64,000 bases of DNA, from contig QVOM02000025.1 in NCBI GenBank assembly GCA_003586115.2, forward strand, positions 43,816,522-43,880,521, in the 5' to 3' direction. Source of the stretch: Salvator merianae. Its lineage: Eukaryota; Chordata; Lepidosauria; Squamata; Teiidae. The notes under the pieces were generated by a model. That model saw only the letters and a program-made list of their open reading frames with translations. It was not told the DNA's origin and made no database searches. This document shows positions 22,236 through 33,359 of the stretch, piece by piece. Each line of letters starts with the position of its first letter. The stretch's first letter is position 1. The position numbers and the translations under genes are program-made.

Positions 22236-22323
22236 GCGTGCCACAAAACGGGAAGGAAGACTGGCCGGCCAGCCAGCCAGCCAGCCAGCCGTCGCCTCGG
22301 CTTCGCAAGAAGAACGCAACCAG
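22236..22323 (+). other. Putative noncoding first exon (5' UTR) of an unidentified gene
   Basis: The start is inferred from the TATA box spacing and the end from the splice donor CAACCAG|GTAATG (intron starting at 22324). The leader has no ATG, so it would be pure 5' UTR. It contains a (CCAG)n run at 22265-22290 preceded by GGCCGG. Alternative donors that would lengthen it are CTCTGG|GTAAGC (22412/22413) and GCAGCTG|GTAAGC (23068/23069); alternative splicing or start sites are common in such islands. I do not recognise the gene: no adjacent coding exon is in view, and the intron would run past 41 kb or to the window end. The plus strand is favoured by TATA orientation and donors. Confidence 0.55.
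22265..22290 (+). repeat. (CCAG)n tetranucleotide in the leader
   Basis: About six CCAG units lie inside the predicted 5' UTR. Length variation here would alter the leader of the transcript. Confidence 0.75.
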
Positions 22324-23069
22324 GTAATGATAAATGCAAGAGAAACTGGGCAAGGCTCCTTCCCTTGTTTTGGAGCTTGGAGAGTTTCGTGGCGTGCTCT
22401 GTCTGCCTCTGGGTAAGCGCGGCGGCTTCAGCGGCCGCGGGCAGGATCATGCTATGCAAAAGTCTGTCTTCCCTCTTTTGCTCCTGCTCCACCTCTCCAC
22501 CCCACTCACCTCCGTGCGTTTCTGGCTTCTGGATCCCCTCGCAAGTTTCTTCCCGTTGCAGTTTGGCTGGGGAAGGAGGGCTTGGAACCCAAGCGCGGCG
22601 ACTGGGCAGCGTCTGAGGGTTAGTTAGGGCAGCAGGTGGGGCGCTCTGAACCGCGCCAAGCCTCGGGGTGACTGCTACTGTTGGTGCTGGACGGTGGGGG
22701 CAAGCCAGAGAGGAAGCGATCGGGATTCGGCGGTGGCAGCTCTCTTGGCTCCCAAGTCGGGTGCGCAGTTAAGTGAAAGGCGCGGCGCTCACACCGCTGC
22801 AGCCGCGAGCGGGCTTCCAGCCTCCTGCTCTTGAGACTCTGTAGTGTGGCGTCGGCTGCCCCTAATCTGCGGTTGCCCCTCCTAGGGGATCATTGTTGGA
22901 GTTGGGTGCTCTTCGAGAGGCGGGAGAGAAAGAGAGAGAAAGCGAGGCGGACCCTTTTCGTCCTTGTTGAGAGATGCTCTTCTTGCGCGGCATCCCTCCT
23001 CCTCTGTCTGCATGAGAAGTCCCTCGCTGGGTACCAATCGAGGCGTTTATGAGCCCAGATTGCAGCTGG

Positions 23070-25040
23070 TAAGCCTGGAGGCGGCAGGTTGGAAGGAAGG
23101 CTGCTGCCGCTTTGGTACAGAGCAAGCAAGGGTTACGTTTATTACGACGCCTTGCAATAAATAATACACGCTGCTGTGTTTTTGAAAGGTTGTGCATCAG
23201 TTTGTTTGGAAGTGGATCGGGAAAAGCAAGACTGAAGTCTGCACACACTGGTTAAGGATTTAAAGATAACTTAGTTCTCGCAGTGCTAAAGGCAGTGCTA
23301 AAGGCTGTAAGAAATAGGACTCTCTTAACTGGGGTTTACTAGGGACCTCCAAGGAAGGGGGTTCATTTGAAGGGAGCAGGTTGGACCCCTGGTCAGGATT
23401 GCAGAGGGTTTCCTGGTTCACACCCAGGAGGAACAAAATTAATATTATGTGAAAAGAAAGTTGAGGGTCTTCTAGAATCATAATGAAAAATAAAAGGTCT
23501 CCGTTTTCTCCTATTTGAGCTAAAATTAAAGTATATTCAAGTGTACTTAACATTTTCCAGATTGAATATAGTCTATATTGTTACCCAACAAATCTGAGAT
23601 TTTTAATTTAATTTTCTTAATGAGAGGGAACCATCTGATGTATCTCTTTACATTGTTTCCTCTTTGTACTTGTTAATAATACAGCTTAATAGGTACACCA
23701 ATGTCTTATTGCATCTAAATTGCTACATGTGTTAAATTCTGCTCTGGTTAATCAGCTTGATGTTTCTTAGTGTTTAAATATGATGCTTTTATTCTGACAG
23801 GCTGTGTGCTGAAATACTGACTTCACAGCCTGCAGTATTTCTTTCATGGCTTCATACGCACCTCTCCTCTCATAGGCTCTCTCTTTTTGGAGGGCAGAAT
23901 GGGTGGAGACACCCTGGTCACATGTCCTTAAATCTGTCTGATAACGAGCTGGAGATTTCTTTTAAAAATGTTACTGAAAATTAATGCAGAAAAGCATAAT
24001 AAAGAAGCATAATGAGCATGAACCTTTTTGAAATGTAAAGGCAATGCCTGTGTTTGATCTGTGATACTGCACTGGACTTTAAAAAGAAAACTTGTAGTGT
24101 TATATAACTGATTTTTTTTTGTACATATTTACAAACATGAATTAGAAGAATTGGATGCACATAAGTGAGTTCATGATAGGAGCCAGTGTCATCTTACATT
24201 GAAGTCTAGGGGAGGGGAAATTACTCATAGTGCATCAAATTAAGCATGCATGAAAGTCTTTTTAGGATTGGGGGTTTGAATTATTGATGCTCTTCTGGAC
24301 TCCAAGGCAGCAACATATGATTTATACACAAGACTCTTGCTATATTGTTGTTTATGATCTAGATACTTGTGTGGTAGCCCTGTGGAAAGATGAAACAAAC
24401 AATGCCTCAGAGAAAGTGAGAGAATGTATGTGGACAGAATTTGGCTTATTAGTAGATTTCCATTGGTGCAGTGTAAATTGGAAAGGTACAGCTTGAAAGG
24501 TGCCAAGGTTTCCCCCCTGGCAATGATTACCTGAATGTTTTCACACTGGCTGTGAAGTTAAGATTTCCTGTTTTTAAAAGAAAGAAATGTGATCTTGATG
24601 CATTTCTGTTGTTGAAATATCATTGCAATGCCAGCATCATTTCAGACCTTCTTCTGGATCAAGGCAATATGATATTAGGGCTTTGGTGGAGTCTCAGTTC
24701 TGCTGTGCTTCCTTTAGAATAGCAACCATTTCCCTCCTCATTCCCAACTTAGTAAATCTCTGTTGTTCTTTAGAAATACTGTAAATCAGCAAAGGGTTAC
24801 AGATTCTCCACTGCTGTGGTCTTTTATGAACTGAAAGTGAATAGTAGGGTAAGACTGATTTCATGCATGATTGTCAAACTGACATAAAGTCATTTAAATG
24901 TGTTGTTCATTTCTGACTGAAAGAATTCCGGTATGAATTTTGGTAACCTTAAAAAATGTAATTTGCTTCCACTGTCTGAGTAGTTTTGAGCATCACAATT
25001 TACAGAGGATCTTGATTAATGGAAATGTGTTTAGAAGAAA
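23070..25040. other. Putative first-intron DNA, no repeat recognised
   Basis: This is AT-rich sequence directly downstream of the CpG island. I see no exon with both a good acceptor and donor. It contains a 9-bp perfect hairpin at 23811-23841 without further pairing. Unassigned. Confidence 0.45.
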
Positions 25041-25044
25041 GCAT

Positions 25045-25290
25045 CAGAGGTAGCCAGTGATAAGCCTAAAGAAGGCTGCTAAGGAATGGTGGAAAAGACT
25101 GGATGTATTTAGCTTGGGAAAGAAATATTTGGGGAGGACATAATGGCAGTTTTCAAACATCTGAACAGTATGTACATGGAAGAGAGTCAAGACTTGTTTG
25201 TAGCTGCTCTCAAAGGCAGAACTAGGGCAAGAATTCAGCTGACTAGGAAGAGGAATTCCTTGATGGAAGGAACACTTAAAACATTTGAGC
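25045..25290 (+). mobile_element. CR1/L2-type LINE fragment
   Basis: TGGATGTATTTAGCTTGGGAAAGAAA, then GGACATAATGGCAGTTTTCAAACATCTGAA, then the AACTAGGGCAAG block follow the order seen in the 3' part of the CR1/L2 copy at 43935-44570 (GGCCTCTTCGGTCTTGAAAA, ATAAAATCATGC). Heavily decayed. Confidence 0.5.
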
Positions 25291-25837
25291 TGCTTGTCTT
25301 GAAGTGCTTTGTTGTATCTTAGTGCAGATTTCAAGTGAGGTGTGCATATCTTCCTATTGATCCATAGCCAACCAGCCCAGTGAAGGAGAGATGGGCTCTG
25401 ATCAGAAATCGCCCTTTAATCTTCCCAAAATGTGCTTTGATCTACTGTGATTTGAGGAGACTAAAGACAGACTTCTGGTTGTCATCTGGTGAGTTAGTTC
25501 TGAACTCCTTATACCAAGTCCAAGTCTGCTTACCTGCAGTATCTGTTAGTAGCAGTCCAAATGGCAGGGAGAAGCTGAGACCTCTTTTATTGTTTGATGG
25601 GCTTGGACACCATTAAAATTGGCCAGTTCAGATAGGGTGGGGAGAAGTGGCTTGATGAAGCTTTAGGTGGAACTTCAAGTTTATGTCTGGGCTTCAAATG
25701 AGGTGCTGATCCACACAGCTGGTAGAGGATCTACATTAGCTTCTCCACACTCTGTATTCAGTTACTTGATTTCTTTATCACGTCTTTATTTGCAGCAGAC
25801 AATTGGACACTCGTTCCAAGGGTTCTCCATGAAAGAA

Positions 25838-25931
25838 AAAAATGGCAAACCATTTTTTTTTTTGCCGAGAAGATTGCTCAGATGTGTTCATGTAGTCACC
25901 AAGAGTTGAATTCAGCTCAAAGCTGTCTTTA
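25838..25931 (+). mobile_element. tRNA-SINE fragment (3' part)
   Basis: AATGGCAAACCATTTT, TTGCCGAGAAGATTGCTCAGATG and TCACCAAGAGTTGAATTCAGCTCAA match the middle and tail of the SINE at 29466-29668. The A/B box head is missing. Confidence 0.6.
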
Positions 25932-26754
25932 TTTTATCAGGGCTGGGTAGAAATTCTACCTGTAGTAGCTGTTGGGTTACCCAGAAGTGTCATACAGAGT
26001 GAGAATGTTACTTTTCTTGCATGATGACTGCAGAGATGTTTCTCCATCATGTTTCTCCAAGGCCCACAGAAAAGTACAGGAATGTTAAATCCTCAGTGGA
26101 TCACAAACATTTCCTGTAATCCCTGAGTAGTTTGTGTGACTTGGATGCAAACTTTCCCTGGTCTGGAAACCACTTATGGCAAAACCCAAATTGGCAAATG
26201 TGTGATAGGAGGCTTCAGTGCATAACTTTATGCAAGAAATGTGAACATTTTTTTCCCATTTGGCACATTTGTTACACCTAAAAAAGATGAACTAGAATAT
26301 CTCATGTGACAATAAACAACGTATTCAGTGGAATCAAATTGACAAAATAATAAGAAAATACCCCCCACACACACACTCACACACACTCTACCTGGGTATT
26401 CCCGTTATTAGATTAAGCAACGAAAGACTTCAGGCTAAAGTCTGTCAGAAAGCCACTCACTCAAACCAAGTCCTCAGTTATAATAGTGACAGCCCTGTTG
26501 CACATAAAAGAGCTTTGTAAAAACTCGATGTGAACCAGCAGAAACACAGTGCAGTACCACAGAACTCCAGAAAGCAGAAACTGGATACCTATATAAGGTC
26601 TTTCAGCAGCACAACCTGCAACACAACCTGTAGCAGCACAACAAAATTAATTACCCTCAGAAACATATCTCAGAAATCACCATCGGGATATTATAACCAC
26701 TTGGAGTATCAGTTGCACACAAACTGCGTTCAGACCATGTTTGGGCCGTGCGTG

Positions 26755-27209
26755 GAATCATCGGGTCTGGAACAGCCTGGTTGCTAATCCTGAACAAGGG
26801 AAGGCATGGGCAATATCAGTACCATCTGCATGGCAGCACTGGTCCAGATCAGCCCACACCATGGTCTTGAAGCTGGTGTGAGCTTTGTGGTTGGACTCCC
26901 ATACCTCTGAGGGCTAGGAACAAAAGTTCCTAGCTTTGGAGCCTCTGAAATGTGTCCCCTGGTAATTTTGAATGTGGAAGACAAGCCTTCTCCATGCCTC
27001 CCATGTTCTGAATCCAGGGTGCTGGTCCTGCTGGTAGACCTGATTAAAAGGATCTACCAGTAATCCCAATGAGGGCCTCCCTGATCGGGATCATGGAGCC
27101 GTACTAGCATGTGGGGGCTCATAGAACTGCATTAATGTGCAGATCTAGAAGCCTGGATGCTTACTATGTAGGTCTTTAATCCAGATTAAAGGTCTGTGCA
27201 GAAAGGGCC
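26755..27209. mobile_element. 484-bp MITE family, copy 2 (inverted)
   Basis: The right end (reverse strand) GGCCCTTTCTGCACAGACC is well preserved. The interior is collinear with copy 1 read in reverse (ACTGGTCCAGATCAGCCCACACCATGG, AGGAACAAAAGTTCCTAGC). The left end has decayed, so the boundary and the duplication cannot be fixed. Confidence 0.7.
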
Positions 27210-27214
27210 TACAT

Positions 27215-28235
27215 CCCTGCAAAATATATTAAGAAGGATAATGGGGATGGCCATGTTTCATGGAGAGGTGACTTCTCCACACCTTTTGCACAGGGCTCAC
27301 CTATTCCCATGGAGACTCTGGGTGCTTAGAGAGTGTGGGGCTGTTGGATATGGTACCTGATGATCCCAGGCCTCTCTGAGCAGTTCGTAACAAACGGACT
27401 TCTTACAAACTGCAATTTGATGCATGTCTAACACAAGAAGCAGTGAAGATGTGCTGCTGGACCAAGAAAGAGCATTAGCATTGATAATGCTACTCAGCCT
27501 GGTAGCAAAATGTCTGCAAATAAAATTCAGCTCAGAGAAGTCTGATGATGCAGCATTTTGAGCAAACTCAAAAATCAGTAGCTTCTTCCTTCCTTCAGAC
27601 CTGTTGAGCTCATTATTGTAGGAAAGAAGACAGCTTTCCTAACAGTTCTTTTAATCTCTCTTAAAACTTTTTCAATTTTTTTTTCTTTTGTGTTGAGTGA
27701 GATAAGTCACTGGTAAATGTTTGGAACTTTTTATCCACTCATAACCCTTTGCCCGTCTTGTCTATTTTAACTGAGTACCAGCTGGGCTATTCAACATCTT
27801 CCTTACAGCTATATTTCTGAGATTTTTTTTTTCTAAAATCTTTCTTTGGAGTGTTAGGCCTTCTTAAATTAACCTTTTGTTGTACTATAGCCACTTTGTG
27901 GCTTCATTTAAATTGCAGCTCCACTCTGATTTCAAATATGATTAACATTAAATGCCCCAAAGGTCTGGACAAATCACATCCTGCATGGAAAGTCTCTTTT
28001 GCTCCAGTGAATAAGTAGCTGAGTTTTCATCTAATATAAATTGTTAATGTTTCCTTCACTATATAAATTGACAAAAGCAGCTTGTATGATGATGACTAGA
28101 ATATACACTATGTTTATTGACATCTTAATGCTGTCGCTTTTAGGCCCTGAGCAGAAAGATGAAAACAGTATAGAAGTTGCATGTGTCCCCAGTATGTATC
28201 CAGTTAGGGATTATGGAAGACCCATTCACTTTATG
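27215..28235. other. Noncoding DNA
   Basis: AT-rich and unassigned. No exon or transposon end is recognised. Confidence 0.4.
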
Positions 28236-28240
28236 CTGTT

Positions 28241-28438
28241 GTACAAGATTATTTTATCTATTTATGCGTTTGCTTATTGGATTTTTATACTGTCTTAGGG
28301 CAGTGTGTAATAAAATCAATGGCACAAGACAGAAAAGGTCAGTAACAATAAGGATAACAAAGAAAAAGATAAAAATAGAAGTAAAAATCTCTAAATACAA
28401 AAGCAACTAAAGGTGCCTACAAAGGAATCTGAAGAAAA
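28241..28438 (-). mobile_element. CR1/L2-type LINE 3' end, right side interrupted by a MITE
   Basis: TTTATACTGTCTTAGGGCAGTGTGTAATAAAATCAATGG is the reverse of the typical tail-proximal motif of these LINEs. The sequence continues after the inserted MITE (28439-28862). Confidence 0.55.
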
Positions 28439-28862
28439 GGGCCTTTTCACACTTTTCACCTTAGAAGAGGATAATTATCCTGTTCTAAGGTGGAACAGAC
28501 TTCACAGCGTGAAAGCCATTTGCACTATGAGGCCTTAGAACATACTGGCAGCAGGCTACTGGCATTCTCAGTGTGAATGCTGGTAGCCTGCACTGTGACA
28601 GTGGCCGGGAAGTTTTCCAGCCACTGCCATGGTGATTGGGAATCCAGTGCAACTGCACAGCTGTAGCTGCGACGCACTGTGTCACTCTGTGTTTGCAGGT
28701 GGAAGAGGGTGTAAACTCAATGTACTGGGAGCAGTCCAGCTGCTCCTGCTATAGCTGTGGAGCACAGTTTTGTGCTCCACAGCATTTAGCAGTCAGAAGC
28801 AGCTGCAGGCTGCTCCTGATGATCATGGTCTATGTTCACTAGCGTAAAGTGCGAACAGGCCC
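28439..28862. mobile_element. MITE of the GGGCCTTTTCGCACTT family, copy 2 (424 bp), inside a LINE
   Basis: The left end GGGCCTTTTCACACTTTTC and the right end (reverse strand) GGGCCTGTTCGCACTTTAC are inverted repeats. The interior holds GTGCTCCACAGC, CATGGTGATTGGGAATCC and GTGTGAATGCTGG blocks also present at 52251-52686. It splits a LINE fragment. No duplication is evident at the junctions. Confidence 0.8.
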
Positions 28863-29110
28863 TAGGGTCTCCATTATTCCCTAAAGGTCTAGGTGAGGAG
28901 ATAAGATTTTACCAGGCATCTAAATGGATCGGTTGTGGATACCTGGCAAATCTCAGTGGGGAGAGTGTCCCATAACAGCCTTATTCCTAGCAGCAGTCTG
29001 AATATTTCTAAAACTTTCTTTAGACTGGGGAATAGTAGTCCCCCTATTGCTGTGGGCCCTCAGGCACTACCTAATTGCCAAACTGTTCAGTCGGCTCTTG
29101 TTTTTTGCCC
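28863..29110 (-). mobile_element. CR1/L2-type LINE, continuation after the MITE
   Basis: AGGTGAGGAGATAAGATTTTACCAGGCATCTAAA, TGTGGATACCTGGC and CTCAGTGGGGAGAGTGTCCCATAACAGCC follow the internal order of these LINE 3' UTRs read in reverse. This joins to the part at 28241-28438. Confidence 0.5.
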
Positions 29111-29465
29111 TGATTTTATATACTGCAGTGGTTTAGGATATCGTAGGTATATCCATCTAGGCATCTTCTCCACACCCCCAAGCTCTCCTGGCACTTGATG
29201 AAAAATTATTCAGCAAGCACATCTCCACAGATTTTGTACCAACAGCAGGGTCAAGCTTTTGGATGGATGCAAACGATTTCTCCTTAAAGTGTCCTGAGAA
29301 AAGTTTAAAGTGTCCTTCTAAAGGCCCAATTTCATCTTTAGGTCTTGTTCATAAATAACTGTGGACTACCTAGAGGCACTCAACTGACAGGCATTATGAG
29401 AATGCAATATGGGCAGAAAAGAAACTCCTCTTTGTCCTTTATTACCACAGAATAGATAGGTACCT

Positions 29466-29668
29466 GAGAGTGGTGGTAACTCAGTGGTAATGCAAGCAGC
29501 CTGGAAAGCAGAGAGTTGTTGGTTCAATCCCCAGCCTCTCCCTGGAAGTAGGCAATGGCAAACCACTTCTGTATCTCTGCCAAGAAAACTGCTTAGAGAT
29601 GTCCATGGAAGTGCCCATACAGTCAACCAGGAGTTGGCATGACTCGGTGGCACCCAAGAACAACAAGA
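29466..29668 (+). mobile_element. tRNA-derived SINE with pol III promoter, near full length
   Basis: A-box-like TGGTAACTCAGTGG (29474-29487) and a perfect B box GGTTCAATCCC (29521-29531) lie 33 bases apart between their ends, as in tRNA genes. A body block follows (GGCAATGGCAAACCACTTCTG), then a tail, GTCAACCAGGAGTTGGCATGACTCGG and (ACAACA), resembling the BovB 3' end. BovB-type tails let the LINE machinery mobilise such SINEs. Other copies or fragments lie at 25838, 34597, 45145, 54757 and 58845. Confidence 0.85.
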
Positions 29669-29669
29669 T

Positions 29670-30325
29670 GGACACCTATATCTGAATGTGTATGTAGGAG
29701 ACTTCTGCTACCTGCTTCATCATTTTTTATTCCAAATTGTACCTCAGAGTCCTATCCAAAAAGATTTACACTGGCTTCCTGTACTGTGTGGAGGCCTAAT
29801 CAGCTTCAAATTGTTTAACTTATCACGAAATTACCCTAAAAGTTAGCCAGTTCCAGCACTACAACACTTTCCAAGCAGCAGTCTATGTCAGTCAGCTCAA
29901 GAATTGAGCTGAGTATTGGAGTGAACTATACAGGCTTCTCTGTTTAATCCGCTAGCCCATTATCTGTTACAGGTATACTAGATTTGGGCTGTCTTTGGTG
30001 GGGAGTTGTGAAATAAAGATGCTATATTGAAAGATTATAACAATTTCTTCTATTTGTCCACCCAGTCTACCATGAAGATGGATTGTGTCTCCAGGTAGAT
30101 ACACTGCTGTGGAATCTTGCAAGAGGAGGAAAATAAAAAATAGGAAAAAGAAAAGGAAAGAAATGCAAAAGTAGAATGCTTATGTGCTACATTCAATCTT
30201 TTAGTCTTCGTCGCTCATGCCTTTGGAGTGGCTTCTGAATGACCACACCAAACAGCAGCTGCTCTTTCCGGAATTACTGCACTTTTCAAGCAGTGGATGC
30301 TGCTGGAGACCCTGCTGATGTGAAG

Positions 30326-30358
<33 letters not shown>

Positions 30359-33140
30359 AATTTATTAAAACTATGTGTCTGTGACTGGAAAAAGCAGCTC
30401 TAAAGTACACACTTCTGCTGGAGGTGAGGGCTGCATCTCCATGTTTAGACAGTGCTACATCTTTGGTAAAGTCACCCCTTCTCAGTAAGGGTCAGATTGG
30501 AACACTGAATATCTCCCAGCAGTTCATAGCATGTTGAAGCCCTGGGTCTATAAAAAAATAAAAAGGGGTAGAGACCTACTGTTGCCTCTCCCACCACAAA
30601 GGTGTTTTTTTTGTTTGTTTGTTTTGGGGTAGGGAGACATCCTTGTCACTGCTACCATGGTTATCCCCCAGAGCTCCCAGGTGTTGGTGTCATATCTTGC
30701 TACCATCGCCATCTCCTTGGCCCAGGCATGAAACACGTGGCTTAATACAGACTGTTACAAATTGCAATAGAAATTATCTTCTGTTCTCTTCTGCTTTAAA
30801 ATTAGGATTCTCTAAGCTTTTGTAGTGGAAGGAGCAAAAACTTCCAGAAAGAAGGACTGGAGCCACTGCTCCCCTGTGGAAGGACATGCAAACACATTTT
30901 CGGCTGTGGTGCCTTCCTGTGGTGATGCTGCTTTAGTCCATCTGGGACTTTGCTCACTGCCTGTCTGCATGCTGCTTCCTTTCCTGTACCCTGGACCAGT
31001 CATGTCACTTCTGCCTTCATTCCTTCCTTGGTCCTGCACTGTAGAAGACCCAACAGTGGCCCCATGCTGGCCTATCTCACCTAACTTCTCCCTTGTCAGC
31101 CTCCAGACATCACTGCTGAGCAGCACAGTGGTTCTACACGCTGGTCCAGGCAGCGTCCCAAGCAAGCACAGCCTCCCAACTTTGCCTCAAGTCATGTGCT
31201 GCTGCTCTGCCTCCCCAGTCCCAGTGCCAAGTTCATGGCTCTAATCCTTGCCATCTACTGCGTCTCCCCACCCCAGGGCTGCCAGGTGTGGAACGCATAG
31301 GAGCCTAGCACCAGTGAGAGCCAAGATGGGAAGGGATGCTTGACTCCAGAGGTGCCTCAAAAGAACAGAAGGGGATGGTTGAGGGTAGCTAGGGGAGTGC
31401 AAACAGGCAGTGAGGGATACTGCAGTTTGCTGTCCTGTGCTGGCCAAGGCAGGATGAGGCAGCTATGGGAACAGTGCTATGAGGACAACTGGAATGAGAG
31501 CAAGCTCAGGCACTAAAACATTAGATTTTGATCCCCTTAGAATTTGCTGCTTGGAGCAAGTGCCCCAGTTTGCACCCTAGATCCAGCTCTACCATGTTCT
31601 ATTCCAGCCTGTCCTAAATGCAGCATCGTTGTCTCCTTCTGCTCAGAACACTGGTGTTGATGTTTTCCTGTTCCTTGCTCTAAGGCAACCTATATCTTCC
31701 CCATACATTGTTGATAAGAGTAGGATTTGTGAAGACATGGATTAAAAAGATCTCATTTTCTTCAGTTTCTTGATGTTCAGCGACTCTGCATATGAAATAT
31801 GCAAATATTTATTTACTTCAGTGATTTAAAAGCAAAATGTTGATTTTTTAAACCAAGGCTGTATCTGTGTGACACAGGATGCTGATATCATGGCATCACA
31901 ACCCTTTTCTTTATTATGTGTGATGTTTGCTTGCATGCTGCTCATCCAGCAGGACCAGCTAGTATCCTGCTTTGAAATGAAACCCTCCAAAAAAAAGCTT
32001 TCACAATGATGTGGTGGCCCTTTGCAGATGACCGAACTGCAGCCAGAAAATATTTTCCTCGCATGTGAACATCACTGAGGTAGCCTTCTGAGCATGCTGA
32101 GGGCTGGACTGTAGGTCTGGGGTACATAAAAGTGGGAAGGATTCATAGTTTGCTGATGTAGATATTTTGAAGATTGCAGGGGTTGCAAAGTACTTTTCCA
32201 CTTACCATCTCATTTTCTTAAATGTCTAGGTTTTGATGATTTTTTTCCCTTGTATTTCAATGTGAAAATGTAATAAATTAGTGTTTTCAATATAAACTGG
32301 CAAAACATTAATTGCTCATTTTATGTAAAGAAATGCACTGTGATGAATCTTCACCTTTCTGCATTGCTTGCCTTGCATTTCTTCACCAAACTGTTATTAC
32401 CTGTTCTGTCCCTGTAGTGCAGTGAAAAACTCATCCTATCCTGCACTAAATAATTGTTCTGTGGGATAATAGTTGAGGCTGGCTACTTGATCCTTTGTCA
32501 TTGTGTTCTGCAATGAGGTCTCTTCACCTCTTATTTTGAAGCCATGGAAGTACTTACATTGTAGTCGTCATTCTCTATTCAGTTTAAATTTACAAAGTGG
32601 ACTAGTAGTGTGGCTGAAGTGGTAATAACCTCAGTAGAGGACTGCTAGAAATTATGTGTTAAAGTTTTCAATTAGAATGTGGGTCTTCTTGTTATGGTAC
32701 ATGGATTTAAGATCTAATGTAACAAATATGGTACTGTAATGTAAGAAATTGATACTGCTTGAATCAAGTGTGGGTCAGAAATTCTTGTTGTCCTTAACAG
32801 CATGAGAGGTTTTATGCTATATTGTGTGGGTTAAATACAATATATAGATATCCTTTCTGTAGTTGCATTATTGCCAAGGATAATGTAAATTGTCCAGAAA
32901 TAGGAATTTGTTTGATAGGGAAATAGCACCTTCTTTTTTAGTTATTTATTTTTTAAAATATCTTCTCTGTAGGCTTGAGAATAGGATAGGATACTTGATT
33001 GTCATAGCTGTGGCCATAACAAAATGATACACCAGATTTGTTTCCAGTATAATAAAATACATTAAAATAGAAGAGGTTGTAAAAATCACTTAAATGTTTT
33101 CATTGATTAAAGGTTATTATTATTTTTTTTAAAAATTAGT
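29670..33140. other. Noncoding DNA
   Basis: No supported exon is seen. The overlapping 117- and 139-codon frames at about 30.8-31.2 kb run on opposite strands and show no recognisable domain. Homopurine and T-rich runs are present. Unassigned. Confidence 0.4.
30327..30356. repeat. (TA)15 microsatellite
   Basis: Thirty bases of perfect TA alternation. Confidence 0.95.
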
Positions 33141-33178
33141 CATTCATAGCTTAGTTGGGGCACAGAAAGAGACACAGA

Positions 33179-33358
33179 GGCCCTTTCTGCATTTGGCCTT
33201 ATTCCATATTCTATCCTGGAATAGGGATCTGCCATCTGCATGCTATTATGAATTATGGCAGGCCCCACTTGTGGCCTGCTGTAATCTGCACTAGCATGTG
33301 GATAGCAGGTCCCTATTCTGGGATACAATCTAGAATAAAGTCAAGTGCAGAAAGGGCC
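33179..33358. mobile_element. 180-bp MITE, copy 1, with AGA target duplication
   Basis: The left end GGCCCTTTCTGCATTTGG and the right end (reverse strand) GGCCCTTTCTGCACTTGA are inverted repeats extending through CTTATTCCA..AATAGGGA. The flanks are AGA on both sides (33176-33178 and 33359-33361). The element is largely palindromic and non-coding. Confidence 0.9.
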
Positions 33359-33359
33359 A

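Larger units (their letters stand above)
21541..23060. promoter_or_regulatory. CpG island promoter region
   Basis: The base composition changes sharply to GC-rich with dense CpG (for example CGTCGCGCGC, GCCGCGGCCGCCGC), unlike the AT-rich flanks. It contains the TATA box and leader annotated separately, a 16-base poly-C run at 21661-21676, and GC-rich stretches suited to Sp1-type factors. Short open frames across it lack a recognisable protein. This is the only unmethylated-looking, promoter-like block of this size in the window, and in vertebrates such islands normally mark a gene's 5' end. Confidence 0.85.

Noticed and set aside
21485..22627. 193-codon and shorter frames across the CpG island
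   Set aside because: GC-rich DNA has few stops. Frames overlap on both strands, show low-complexity Ala/Arg/Gly/Pro composition and do not respect the TATA box or donors.
22831..23052. 73-codon plus-strand frame just before the donor at 23068
   Set aside because: It ends in a stop before the donor and has no recognisable signal peptide or domain. More likely 5' UTR or intron.
23811..23841. Hairpin GAAATACTG/CAGTATTTC considered as a microRNA
   Set aside because: Only 9 bp of stem with a 13-base loop and no outward pairing; not pre-miRNA-like, and no known seed matched.
29474..29531. A and B boxes considered as a true tRNA gene
   Set aside because: Sequence cannot fold into a full cloverleaf and continues into a SINE body and tail found elsewhere in the window.
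30327..30356. TA-rich run considered as an origin or matrix-attachment site
   Set aside because: A simple (TA)15 microsatellite is sufficient explanation.
30812..31244. Opposed 117- and 139-codon frames
   Set aside because: Overlapping on opposite strands, unrecognised, Ser/Pro-rich, no splice or Kozak support.
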